Assembly (NCBI GenBank): GCA_030450535.1
Contig: JAKDIK010000093.1
Span: 1 to 8,951 of the forward strand
From: Propionibacteriaceae bacterium
GTDB lineage: Bacteria; Actinomycetota; Actinomycetes; Propionibacteriales; Propionibacteriaceae
DNA length: 8,951 bases
Direction of reading: 5' to 3'
The translations under genes and the position numbers were made by a program. Within the stretch, counting starts at the first letter, position 1. The number at the start of each line of letters is the position of its first letter. Below, piece by piece: positions 1-5,712 of the stretch. The notes under the pieces are model-generated. The model had not been told where the DNA came from. It was given only the letters and a program-made list of their open reading frames with translations, and did no database searches.

Positions 1-99
1 GGTGTTTGCCCCCCCTTTTTTGGGCCCCCGGCCCCCAAATTGGGGGGCCCCAAAACCGCGTTGTCGGGTCCAAATCGCGACTTCCCCCGGCCGACAGCC
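1..99. other. Non-coding homopolymer-rich stretch at window edge
   Basis: No gene is supported here. Positions 8-55 are almost entirely runs of one base: C at 9-15, T at 16-21, G at 22-24, C at 25-29, C at 32-36, G at 42-47, C at 48-51 and A at 52-55. GGCCCCC (30-36) and GGGGGCC (43-49) can pair as a GC hairpin, but no T-run follows the hairpin on either strand, so it does not look like a standard intrinsic terminator for the DUF2017 transcript arriving on the minus strand. From about 56 onward the sequence looks ordinary. The stretch may be a contig-end artefact or a genuine low-complexity spacer; the sequence cannot decide. Confidence 0.5.
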
Positions 100-654
100 T
101 CACAGCGCGTCGAGCAGGGACTCCATCACGACCGCGAGCCAGTCATAGATCGCCACGACCTGGTAGCGCGGGTCGCGGGGGGAGAGTCGCTCGAGCTGAC
201 GGTGGTCGGCGTCGGTCTCGATGCCCAGCCGAACGGCCAGGCTCAGCCGGACCGCATTGATCGTCTTGATCCACGCCTCGACGTGATCGGCCGGGACAAC
301 CAGGGGAGCCGCGCCGCCGTCGGTGGCCTCCAGGTCGGCGATGACCAGCGCGCCGTCCGCGACCCGGCCGCGGCGCAGCGCGTCCCGGGTGTAGTGCTTG
401 AGCTCGGCGGACGCCGGCGCGTCGTCGGGGTAGGCGTCCGGGAACAGCCGCGCGATCACCGGATCGCCCTCGTCCAGGGTGACGCCGCCGTCGAACTCCC
501 CCGCCCAGGCGGCGAACGGATCCTCGGACTGGTCCCGTTCGTGCACGCCCCCGAGCAACTCCACGACCTGGCCCACGAGCGAGGAGACGAGGGCGACCTC
601 GACCTCCTCGAGTTCGGCGACGAGCCGGTCGCCGTCGCGGGCGAAGCCGATCAC
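100..654 (-). CDS. DUF2017 family protein
   Basis: This 184-residue protein has no known activity. It matches the actinobacterial DUF2017 family by its position directly behind clpS and by its layout: an acidic N-terminal part (VAELEEVEVALVSSLVGQV), a middle section with an arginine-rich helix, and a helical C-terminal half containing VEAWIKTINAVRLSLAVRLGI and RYQVVAIYDWLAVVMESLL. It is acidic and has no signal peptide or membrane segment, so it is probably cytoplasmic. I chose the GTG at 654 because it overlaps the clpS stop by four bases (GTGA), GGAGAAGG lies just upstream, and the longer reading to an ATG at 876 would only run antisense-like, Arg/His-rich sequence through clpS. Translational coupling to clpS and the conserved pairing (Rv1331-Rv1332 in M. 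tuberculosis) suggest a role connected to ClpS, but this is inference. Confidence 0.85.
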   Translation of the reverse strand: MIGFARDGDRLVAELEEVEVALVSSLVGQVVELLGGVHERDQSEDPFAAWAGEFDGGVTLDEGDPVIARLFPDAYPDDAPASAELKHYTRDALRRGRVADGALVIADLEATDGGAAPLVVPADHVEAWIKTINAVRLSLAVRLGIETDADHRQLERLSPRDPRYQVVAIYDWLAVVMESLLDAL

Positions 655-956
655 TCCGCCTTCTCCAGGGTGGCCCACAGACCGTAGCCGTGCATGGCGT
701 TGACGTGGGTCTCCATCTCCTCGCGGGTCCCGGACGCCACGACCGCCCTGCCCTCGGTGTGCACCTGCATCATCAGCGTGGTCGCCTTGGCCTTCTCGAA
801 GCCGAAGTAGGTGACGAACACGTGGGTGACATAGCTCATGAGGTTGACCGGATCGTCCCAGACGAGGGTGACCCATGGGGTGAGCTCCTGGATGACGTCA
901 GCCGGCCGTTCGGCCACGGCGGTGCCGCCGGCCGGAGTGACGGGGACATCGGACAT
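651..956 (-). CDS. clpS: ATP-dependent Clp protease adaptor ClpS
   Basis: ClpS binds proteins with destabilising N-terminal residues and hands them to the Clp ATPase-protease complex in the cytoplasm. The 101-residue product has the usual layout: a flexible tail (about 1-25) that inserts into the ATPase, then a folded core. The core carries WVTLVWDDPVNLMSYV (28-43), with Asp34 and Asp35 in the position of the N-degron pocket acidic residues, Met62-Met63 as the pocket gate, and His66 within MMQVHTEG. It ends in GLWATLE, as in mycobacterial ClpS. The Trp-Asp-Asp form of the pocket (instead of Asn-Asp-Asp of E. coli) is normal for actinobacteria. The gene is first in a two-gene unit with DUF2017 and is divergent from pncB across 39 bp, an order also known from M. 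tuberculosis. Confidence 0.96.
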   Translation of the reverse strand: MSDVPVTPAGGTAVAERPADVIQELTPWVTLVWDDPVNLMSYVTHVFVTYFGFEKAKATTLMMQVHTEGRAVVASGTREEMETHVNAMHGYGLWATLEKAE

Positions 957-968
957 GCCGCCATTCTG
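957..968 (-). promoter_or_regulatory. Possible clpS -10 box
   Basis: On the minus strand CAGAAT (963-968) lies six bases before the clpS ATG, matching four of six bases of TATAAT. No Shine-Dalgarno sequence is visible between it and the ATG beyond GGCGGC. If used, the mRNA would start at or next to the start codon. No clear -35 element was found. This is a weak call based on position and the short shared intergenic region. Confidence 0.3.
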
Positions 969-982
969 TCACGGGCTCTGGC

Positions 983-995
983 TAGGCTGACGCCC
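983..995 (+). promoter_or_regulatory. pncB -10 box, leaderless transcript
   Basis: TAGGCT (983-988) fits the TANNNT form of an actinobacterial -10 element. Seven bases (GACGCCC) separate it from the pncB ATG, so transcription would start at the A of the start codon. No Shine-Dalgarno sequence precedes the ATG, as expected for a leaderless mRNA. The same hexamer and spacing occur before malQ, and a close variant before the DUF3039 gene. No convincing -35 box is seen. Confidence 0.6.
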
Positions 996-2339
996 ATGAT
1001 TGCGTCGACGGCGCTGCTGACGGACCACTATGAACTCACCATGGTGCGCGCCGCCATGGGCTCGGGCACCGCGTTCCGGCGGTCGGTGTTCGAGTTGTTT
1101 CCACGCCGACTCCCCGAGGGCCGCCGCTACGGCGTGGTGGCCGGCACGGGCCGGGTGCTCGACGCCATCGAGAACTTTCGCTTCGGGGACGAGGAGATCG
1201 CGTTCCTGCTGGAGACCAAGGTGGTCAACGACGAGTTGGCGCAGTGGCTGGCGTCCTACCGGTTCTCTGGTGACATCTGGGGTTATCCCGACGGCGAGCT
1301 GTACTTCCCGGGCTCTCCGATCCTGAGCGTCGAGGGGTCGTTCGCCGAGGCGTGCGTCCTCGAGACGGTGCTGCTCAGCATCTACAACTACGACTCCGCC
1401 GTGGCGTCGGCGGCCTCGCGCATGACGGCGATGGCCGGCGAGCGGCCGTGCATCGAGATGGGGTCGCGCCGCACCAACGAGTGGTCCGCGGTCGTGGCGG
1501 CGCGCGCCGCCTATGTGGCCGGGTTCGCGTCCACGTCCAACTTGGAGGCCGGACGCCGCTTCGGCGTCCCCACCGCGGGGACGGCCGCGCACAGCTTCAC
1601 CCTGCTGCACGACACCGAGGAGGACGCCTTTCGCGCGCAACTCGCCGCGCTCGGCACGAACACCACCCTGCTCGTCGACACCTACGACGTCACCGAGGCG
1701 GTCACGAAGGGCGTCGAGCTGACGAACGGACGTCTCGGCGCGGTTCGGCTCGACTCGGGTGACCTGCTCACCCAGGCCGTCGAGGTGCGCAAGCTGCTCG
1801 ACTCGCTCGGGGCGGTCAACACGCGCATCATCGTCACCTCGGATCTCGACGAGTACCAGATCGCCGCGCTGCGGGCCGCGCCCGTGAACGGCTACGGCGT
1901 CGGCACCCAGCTGGTGACCGGCTCCGGCCACCCGGCGTGTGGGTTCGTGTACAAGCTCGTCTCGCGGGCGGGCTCCGAGGACGCCGACACCCCCCTGGAG
2001 CCGGTGGCGAAGAAGTCGATGAACAAGGGCAGCGTGGGCGGACGCAAGTTCGCCCTGCGGCGGCTCAACGAACAGGGCATCGCCGAGGCCGAGGTGGTGG
2101 GCATCGGCGCCCCACCTGAGGGCGACCGCAACGACCGGCCGCTGCTCGTCGAACTCGTCCGCGGCGGCGACATCGTCGGCCGCGAGCCGCTCTCGGCAGC
2201 CCGTGAGCGCCATCAGGCCTCCCGCGCCGAGTTGCCCAGCGCCGCGTTCAAGATGAGTCGGGGCTACCCTGCCATCGTCACGGTGATGTTGGACGCCGAG
2301 GGCGAGGCGACCTTCAACCCCTACGCCCCGGAGAGCTGA
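996..2339 (+). CDS. pncB: Nicotinate phosphoribosyltransferase
   Basis: The enzyme joins nicotinate and phosphoribosyl pyrophosphate, with ATP hydrolysis, to give nicotinate mononucleotide, the committed step of the Preiss-Handler route to NAD. The 447-residue product opens with the family signature LLTDHYELTM (7-16) and SVFELFPRRLPEGRRYGVVAG (30-50). It carries GSRRTNEWSAVVAARAAYV (156-174), then GTAAHSF with His199, the histidine expected to be phosphorylated during catalysis. Further on are RLDSGDL (251-257), IIVTSDLDEYQI (278-289), YGVGTQLVTG (300-309) and KSMNKGSVGGRKFALR (340-355). Length is normal for the bacterial family. The ATG at 996 was chosen over an in-frame ATG at 690 because the family signature begins right after it, the 690-995 part is antisense to clpS, and a -10 box sits seven bases upstream. 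pncA follows after a single base, so the two are co-transcribed. Confidence 0.97.
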   Translation: MIASTALLTDHYELTMVRAAMGSGTAFRRSVFELFPRRLPEGRRYGVVAGTGRVLDAIENFRFGDEEIAFLLETKVVNDELAQWLASYRFSGDIWGYPDGELYFPGSPILSVEGSFAEACVLETVLLSIYNYDSAVASAASRMTAMAGERPCIEMGSRRTNEWSAVVAARAAYVAGFASTSNLEAGRRFGVPTAGTAAHSFTLLHDTEEDAFRAQLAALGTNTTLLVDTYDVTEAVTKGVELTNGRLGAVRLDSGDLLTQAVEVRKLLDSLGAVNTRIIVTSDLDEYQIAALRAAPVNGYGVGTQLVTGSGHPACGFVYKLVSRAGSEDADTPLEPVAKKSMNKGSVGGRKFALRRLNEQGIAEAEVVGIGAPPEGDRNDRPLLVELVRGGDIVGREPLSAARERHQASRAELPSAAFKMSRGYPAIVTVMLDAEGEATFNPYAPES

Positions 2340-2340
2340 C

Positions 2341-2907
2341 ATGGCGCGGGCGCTCATCGTCGTCGACGTGCAGAACGACTTCTGCGAGGGCGGCTCGCTG
2401 GCCGTTGAGGGCGGCATTGCGGTGGCCTCCGCCATCGCGGCGTACGCGGCGGCGTCCGATCATGATGTGGTGGTCGCCACCCGTGATCACCACATCGATC
2501 CGGGATCGCACTTCTCGGAGGATCCCGACTTCGTGGATTCCTGGCCGGTGCACTGCGTGGCCGGGACCCCGGGGGCCGAACTCCGCGCAGAGCTGTCCGG
2601 GACGCGCTTCGATGCCGTCTTCGACAAAGGGGAATTCGCCGCTGCCTACTCGGGCTTCGAGGGCCGCGACCACGCGCGGGGCGTCGGGCTGGCCGACTTC
2701 CTGCGTGACGAGGGCGTCACCTCGGTGGACGTGTGCGGCATCGCGACCGACTACTGCGTGCGGGCCACGGCGCTGGACGCCGCCGGCGCGGGCTTCGCGA
2801 CCACGGTGCTCGCCGACCTCACCGCCGCGGTGGCCCCGTCGAACACCGCACGGGTCGTCGCCGAGTGGGAGGCGGCGGGCGTTGCGGTGAGTGGTGCTCC
2901 GATGTGA
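2341..2907 (+). CDS. pncA: Nicotinamidase (pyrazinamidase)
   Basis: This cytoplasmic isochorismatase-fold hydrolase deamidates nicotinamide to nicotinate, supplying the substrate of PncB next door. In the 188-residue product the catalytic triad is Asp9 (VVDVQNDF), Lys96 (FDKGEF) and Cys139 (IATDYCVRATALDA). The metal site is Asp49, His51, His57 (TRDHHIDPGSHF) and His71 (WPVHCVAGTPGAE). These positions nearly coincide with those of M. tuberculosis PncA (Asp8, Lys96, Cys138; Asp49, His51, His57, His71). By family knowledge it should also hydrolyse pyrazinamide. GGAGAG at 2330-2335, inside the end of pncB and five bases before the ATG, is a good ribosome binding site, so translation follows directly from pncB. 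Confidence 0.97.
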   Translation: MARALIVVDVQNDFCEGGSLAVEGGIAVASAIAAYAAASDHDVVVATRDHHIDPGSHFSEDPDFVDSWPVHCVAGTPGAELRAELSGTRFDAVFDKGEFAAAYSGFEGRDHARGVGLADFLRDEGVTSVDVCGIATDYCVRATALDAAGAGFATTVLADLTAAVAPSNTARVVAEWEAAGVAVSGAPM

Positions 2908-2911
2908 GGGG

Positions 2912-2998
2912 ATGTGCGGCGTGAAGGCGAACGAACGACGCGAGGAAATCGTCCAGATGGCCGTGCTGGCAGCGGACGCCGAGCGCGGCCTGCGGTAG
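2912..2998 (+). other. Short 28-codon ORF, possible gene remnant
   Basis: Between pncA and the convergent malQ lies an open frame from ATG 2912 to TAG 2996-2998. Its codons have the high third-position GC of real genes here (24 of 28). The central part reads NERREEIVQMAVLAADAERG, which loosely resembles the first helix of TetR-family regulators (often ERREEILDAALELFAERG), but the frame ends where the helix-turn-helix should begin. A GTG at 2921 could also start it. GAGGGG abuts the ATG with no spacing, which is poor for translation. It could be a truncated regulator, a small peptide or chance. The TetR likeness is my impression from a short stretch. Confidence 0.2.
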
Positions 2999-3013
2999 CC
3001 GTCAGCGGCGTCC
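2974..3013. terminator. Possible hairpin between convergent pncA and malQ
   Basis: GGACGCCG (2974-2981) and CGGCGTCC (3006-3013) are perfect 8-bp inverted repeats. Inside them CGGC (2986-2989) can pair with GCCG (2998-3001). The structure covers the malQ stop codon at 3002-3004 and could act on transcripts from both sides. No T-run follows on either strand, so if it terminates transcription it is not the classic intrinsic type. In such GC-rich DNA an 8-bp repeat can arise by chance. Confidence 0.3.
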
Positions 3014-5146
3014 CACCGAGCGCACCCGGAAGTCGTTCATCACCGCCGCGAGTTGGGACGCGCGCTGGGAGCGGAACACCTCCTCCAGTGTCAGCGGACG
3101 GCCGTCAGGACCTGACAGGGGAACCCGCCAGTTCGGGTATTCATCGATCGTGCCCGGTTGGTTCTGCGTGAGGCGGTCGCCGACGGCGTCGGTGAGCGCC
3201 GCGCACAGCACCCGCGCGGGCGTGTCCACAATGAAGCGGTGCAGGGCGAGCACCTGCTCGGCCACGTCGGTCTCACCCTCGGCCAGCAGACCGCGCTCGA
3301 CGAGCACGCGCCGCCACGTCGCGAACTGGCGGTCGGCGTTGGCGAGTTCCTCGTCCAGGCTCTCGGTCAGCATGCCGAGGCTGTGCTGCAGTCGAATGTG
3401 ATCGCCCGCCAGGTAGCCGGCGGTCGGCGGCATGTCGTGGGTGGTGACCGAGGCCATGCAGTACTCGCGGTAGGCCTCCGGAGCCAGCGGTTGGCCGTCC
3501 GCGCCCGCCTCGAACCACGCCACCGAGGTGCCGAGGATGCCGCGTCCGCGCAGGTAGTCGCGCACCCAGGGCTCCACCGTGCCGAGATCCTCGCCGACGA
3601 CCAGCGCGCCCGCGCGGTACGCCTCCAGGCAGAGGATGCCGACCATGGCCTCATGGTTGTAGCGCACGTAGGCGCCGTGGGTGGGGGGCAGGCCGTCCGG
3701 AATCCACCACAGCCGGAACAGCCCCATGATGTGATCGACGCGCACGCCGCCGGAGTGCCGCAGGATGCCCGCCACCATGGCCCGGAACGGCTGGTAGCTC
3801 AATTCCTCAAGACGGTCCGGACGCCAGGGCGCCTGGCCCCAGTCCTGACCGAGCTGGTTGTAGTGGTCCGGAGGGGCGCCGACGCTGACGCCCTGCGCGA
3901 ACGCTTCACCGAGGATCCACGCCTCGGCCGACTCCTTGCTCACGCCGACCGCGAGGTCGTTCATGACGCCAACCCGCATGCCGGCACCCCTGGCCACCGA
4001 CTGGGCGCCGCGGAGCTGGTTGTCGGCCTGCCACTGCAGCCAGACGAAAAAGTCGACTTCGCGGGCGTGCTCGGCCGCGAACGCCGCCACCTGCGGGGAG
4101 CTGGGCCGCTGATACGCCGCGGGCCACTCGCGCCAGTTCATGCCGAACGTGTTGACCAGCACGCACCACGTGGCGAACTGGGCCAGCGGACGGCCCTCGG
4201 TACGGACGAAGTTCTCCTTCGCCATCATGCGCACCTCGGAGATCCCCTCAGAGTAAATCAGCCGTAGCGCCTCGATCTTGGCCTGCCAGATGGGGTCGCG
4301 CTGAATGCGGTCCGAACCGGCGAGCTGCCGCTCCAGCCCCGCGCGGATCGCCGCGATGCGCTCGCGCCGGTCCTCCGGCAGGTCGGCATACTCCGCGATC
4401 GCCTCGGGCCTGATGTACAGCGGATTGACGTAGCGGCGGCTGCTCGGCAGGTACGGCGAGGGCTCCAGCGGCGCCATCGGCTCGGCGGCGTGCAGCGGGT
4501 TGACCAGCACGTAACCCGCGAAGTGCTGCGTGGCCGACCACACGGCCAGGTCGGCCAGATCGGAGAGGTCGCCCATCCCCCACGAGCGCGCCGACCGCAC
4601 GCTGTACAGCTGCGCTGCATACCCCCAGATGCGCCGCTCCCCCATCGCCGCCGGGAACCCGAGGAACCCCGGGGTCACGATGAGCGACGCCTCGGCCGTC
4701 CACTCGGTGGTGGTCAGGTGCAGACGGTGGTAGCCCAGAGGAAGGTTCTCGGGGACGACGAACGTGGCCTCGCCCGTCAGCCGACCGTCCACGTCGCGGT
4801 CGGGCACCTCGTTGTCGGCCTGGGACAGCTCGACCGTGCCACCCTCTTCGAGCCGCACGCGGACCGCGGCGGGGTGCCCGGCAGGCACGTGGACGGGCAG
4901 GCGCACCTGCTGGCCCTGCTGAACGACGGTGCACGGCGGCAGGGAGCGGCGCCAGTGGCGCAGCCCGTGCTCGGCCAGCGCGGCGGACGCCGCCTCGTCG
5001 GTGCTCGCGTCGACACCCATGCCGGCCAGGATGCCGACGACCGTGGCGTCCTCGACCTGGGTGTGCCGACCCTTCCAGTCCCAGAACTCGGTGGAGATGC
5101 CGAAGGCGTCTGCGAGGGCCCCCAGCGTCGGGTTGGAAAGCGGCAT
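3002..5146 (-). CDS. malQ: 4-alpha-glucanotransferase (amylomaltase)
   Basis: This GH77 enzyme transfers 1,4-alpha-glucan segments between maltodextrins, releasing glucose, and acts in maltose and glycogen breakdown in the cytoplasm. The 714-residue product is of the long MalQ type, with an N-terminal extension (about 1-160, beta-rich around 70-157) before the catalytic barrel, which begins near RIWGYAAQLYSVRS (172-185). Family motifs are PYLPSSRRYVNPLYI (231-245), GAPPDHYNQLGQDWG (423-437), VRVDHIMGLFRLWWIP (468-483) with nucleophile Asp471, VVGEDLGTV (516-524) with acid/base Glu519, THDMPPTAGYL (569-579) with Asp571, and PNWRVPL (671-677). All catalytic residues are present. The ATG at 5146 follows TAGGCT by seven bases and has no Shine-Dalgarno site, so it is probably leaderless and independent of the MarR gene 34 bp upstream. 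It is convergent with pncA. Confidence 0.96.
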   Translation of the reverse strand: MPLSNPTLGALADAFGISTEFWDWKGRHTQVEDATVVGILAGMGVDASTDEAASAALAEHGLRHWRRSLPPCTVVQQGQQVRLPVHVPAGHPAAVRVRLEEGGTVELSQADNEVPDRDVDGRLTGEATFVVPENLPLGYHRLHLTTTEWTAEASLIVTPGFLGFPAAMGERRIWGYAAQLYSVRSARSWGMGDLSDLADLAVWSATQHFAGYVLVNPLHAAEPMAPLEPSPYLPSSRRYVNPLYIRPEAIAEYADLPEDRRERIAAIRAGLERQLAGSDRIQRDPIWQAKIEALRLIYSEGISEVRMMAKENFVRTEGRPLAQFATWCVLVNTFGMNWREWPAAYQRPSSPQVAAFAAEHAREVDFFVWLQWQADNQLRGAQSVARGAGMRVGVMNDLAVGVSKESAEAWILGEAFAQGVSVGAPPDHYNQLGQDWGQAPWRPDRLEELSYQPFRAMVAGILRHSGGVRVDHIMGLFRLWWIPDGLPPTHGAYVRYNHEAMVGILCLEAYRAGALVVGEDLGTVEPWVRDYLRGRGILGTSVAWFEAGADGQPLAPEAYREYCMASVTTHDMPPTAGYLAGDHIRLQHSLGMLTESLDEELANADRQFATWRRVLVERGLLAEGETDVAEQVLALHRFIVDTPARVLCAALTDAVGDRLTQNQPGTIDEYPNWRVPLSGPDGRPLTLEEVFRSQRASQLAAVMNDFRVRSVGRR

Positions 5147-5159
5147 GCGCGGCAGCCTA
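5147..5159 (-). promoter_or_regulatory. malQ -10 box, leaderless transcript
   Basis: On the minus strand TAGGCT (5154-5159) is followed by seven bases (GCCGCGC) and the malQ ATG. Hexamer and spacing are identical to those before pncB. No Shine-Dalgarno sequence is present. This gives malQ a start site of its own between the end of the MarR gene and its coding region. Confidence 0.6.
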
Positions 5160-5180
5160 CCGGGGATGACGCGCGGCGTC

Positions 5181-5669
5181 CTATTCGGTTTCGAAGGGTT
5201 GCAGGAGTCGTCTCAGCAGGGCCGATACCTGCTCGCATTCGGCCGGGCTGAGGGCAGCCAGGATGGTCCGCTCGCGCTCCAGCAGGTCGGACAGGGCGGC
5301 GTCCACCACGTGCTCGCCCGAGGGCAGCAGGCGGACGCGGACGCCGCGGCGATCGCGGGGGTCGGGCAGGCGCTCGACCAGGCCGCGCCCGGCGAGCCGG
5401 TCGATGCGGTTGGTCATCGTGCCAGACGTGGAGAGCGTCTGCGCGATGAGCTGACCGGGCGAGAGGGCGTAGGGCGATCCCTCGCGGCGCAGGGCGGCGA
5501 GGACGTCGAACTCCCAGACATCGAGTCCGTGCACCGCGAACGCGTCCCGGCGGGCGAGGTCGAGATGGCGGGCCAGGCGGCTGACGCGCGACAGGACCTG
5601 CATGGGGGTGACGTCGAGCCCGGGCGCCTCGTGGGCCCACGCCTTCAGGATGCGATCCACCTCGTCCAC
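5181..5669 (-). CDS. MarR family transcriptional regulator
   Basis: This is a winged-helix DNA-binding dimer of the MarR family, usually a repressor released by small aromatic ligands. In the 162-residue product, residues 2-40 form the N-terminal dimer helix (DEVDRILKAWAHEAPGLDV). The helix-turn-helix spans about 68-100, with recognition helix TSGTMTNRIDRLAGRGLV (81-98), then the wing LPDPRDRRGVRVRLLPSG (101-118), where Asp103 and Arg105 belong to the family signature. Helices from 121 to 158 complete the dimer interface. I chose GTG 5669 because AAGGGGG (5675-5681) lies five bases upstream and the protein then begins as in relatives; GTG 5693 is an in-frame alternative without a ribosome site. 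It follows the MFS gene on the same strand at 40 bp and probably controls that transporter. The ligand cannot be told from the sequence. Confidence 0.9.
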   Translation of the reverse strand: MDEVDRILKAWAHEAPGLDVTPMQVLSRVSRLARHLDLARRDAFAVHGLDVWEFDVLAALRREGSPYALSPGQLIAQTLSTSGTMTNRIDRLAGRGLVERLPDPRDRRGVRVRLLPSGEHVVDAALSDLLERERTILAALSPAECEQVSALLRRLLQPFETE

Positions 5670-5706
5670 ACGCGCCCCCTTTCGCTCGGTCACTGCCCCG
5701 GCTGGG

Positions 5707-5712
5707 AGTCTA
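5707..5712 (-). promoter_or_regulatory. Possible -10 box of the MarR gene
   Basis: TAGACT on the minus strand matches TANNNT and includes the TAG stop codon of the MFS gene. Transcription from it would start near 5700, giving a leader of about 30 bases that contains the AAGGGGG ribosome binding site. It would let the regulator be made apart from the transporter. No -35 element was identified. Confidence 0.35.

Noticed and set aside
655..876. Longer DUF2017 reading starting at 876 on the minus strand
   Set aside because: This part is an out-of-frame reading of clpS. The GTG at 654 with the GTGA overlap and an upstream ribosome site is the natural start.
690..995. In-frame upstream extension of pncB to ATG 690
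   Set aside because: The extra 102 residues are antisense to clpS, are His/Gly/Asp-rich with no family likeness, and the pncB signature and -10 box both point to ATG 996.
969..2435. 488-residue minus-strand ORF opposite pncB and pncA
   Set aside because: Arg/His/Gly-rich shadow typical of high-GC DNA, with no recognisable motif, opposite two well-supported enzymes.
3158..4267. 369-residue plus-strand ORF opposite malQ
   Set aside because: The composition is that of an antisense shadow, and malQ keeps all its GH77 motifs on the other strand.
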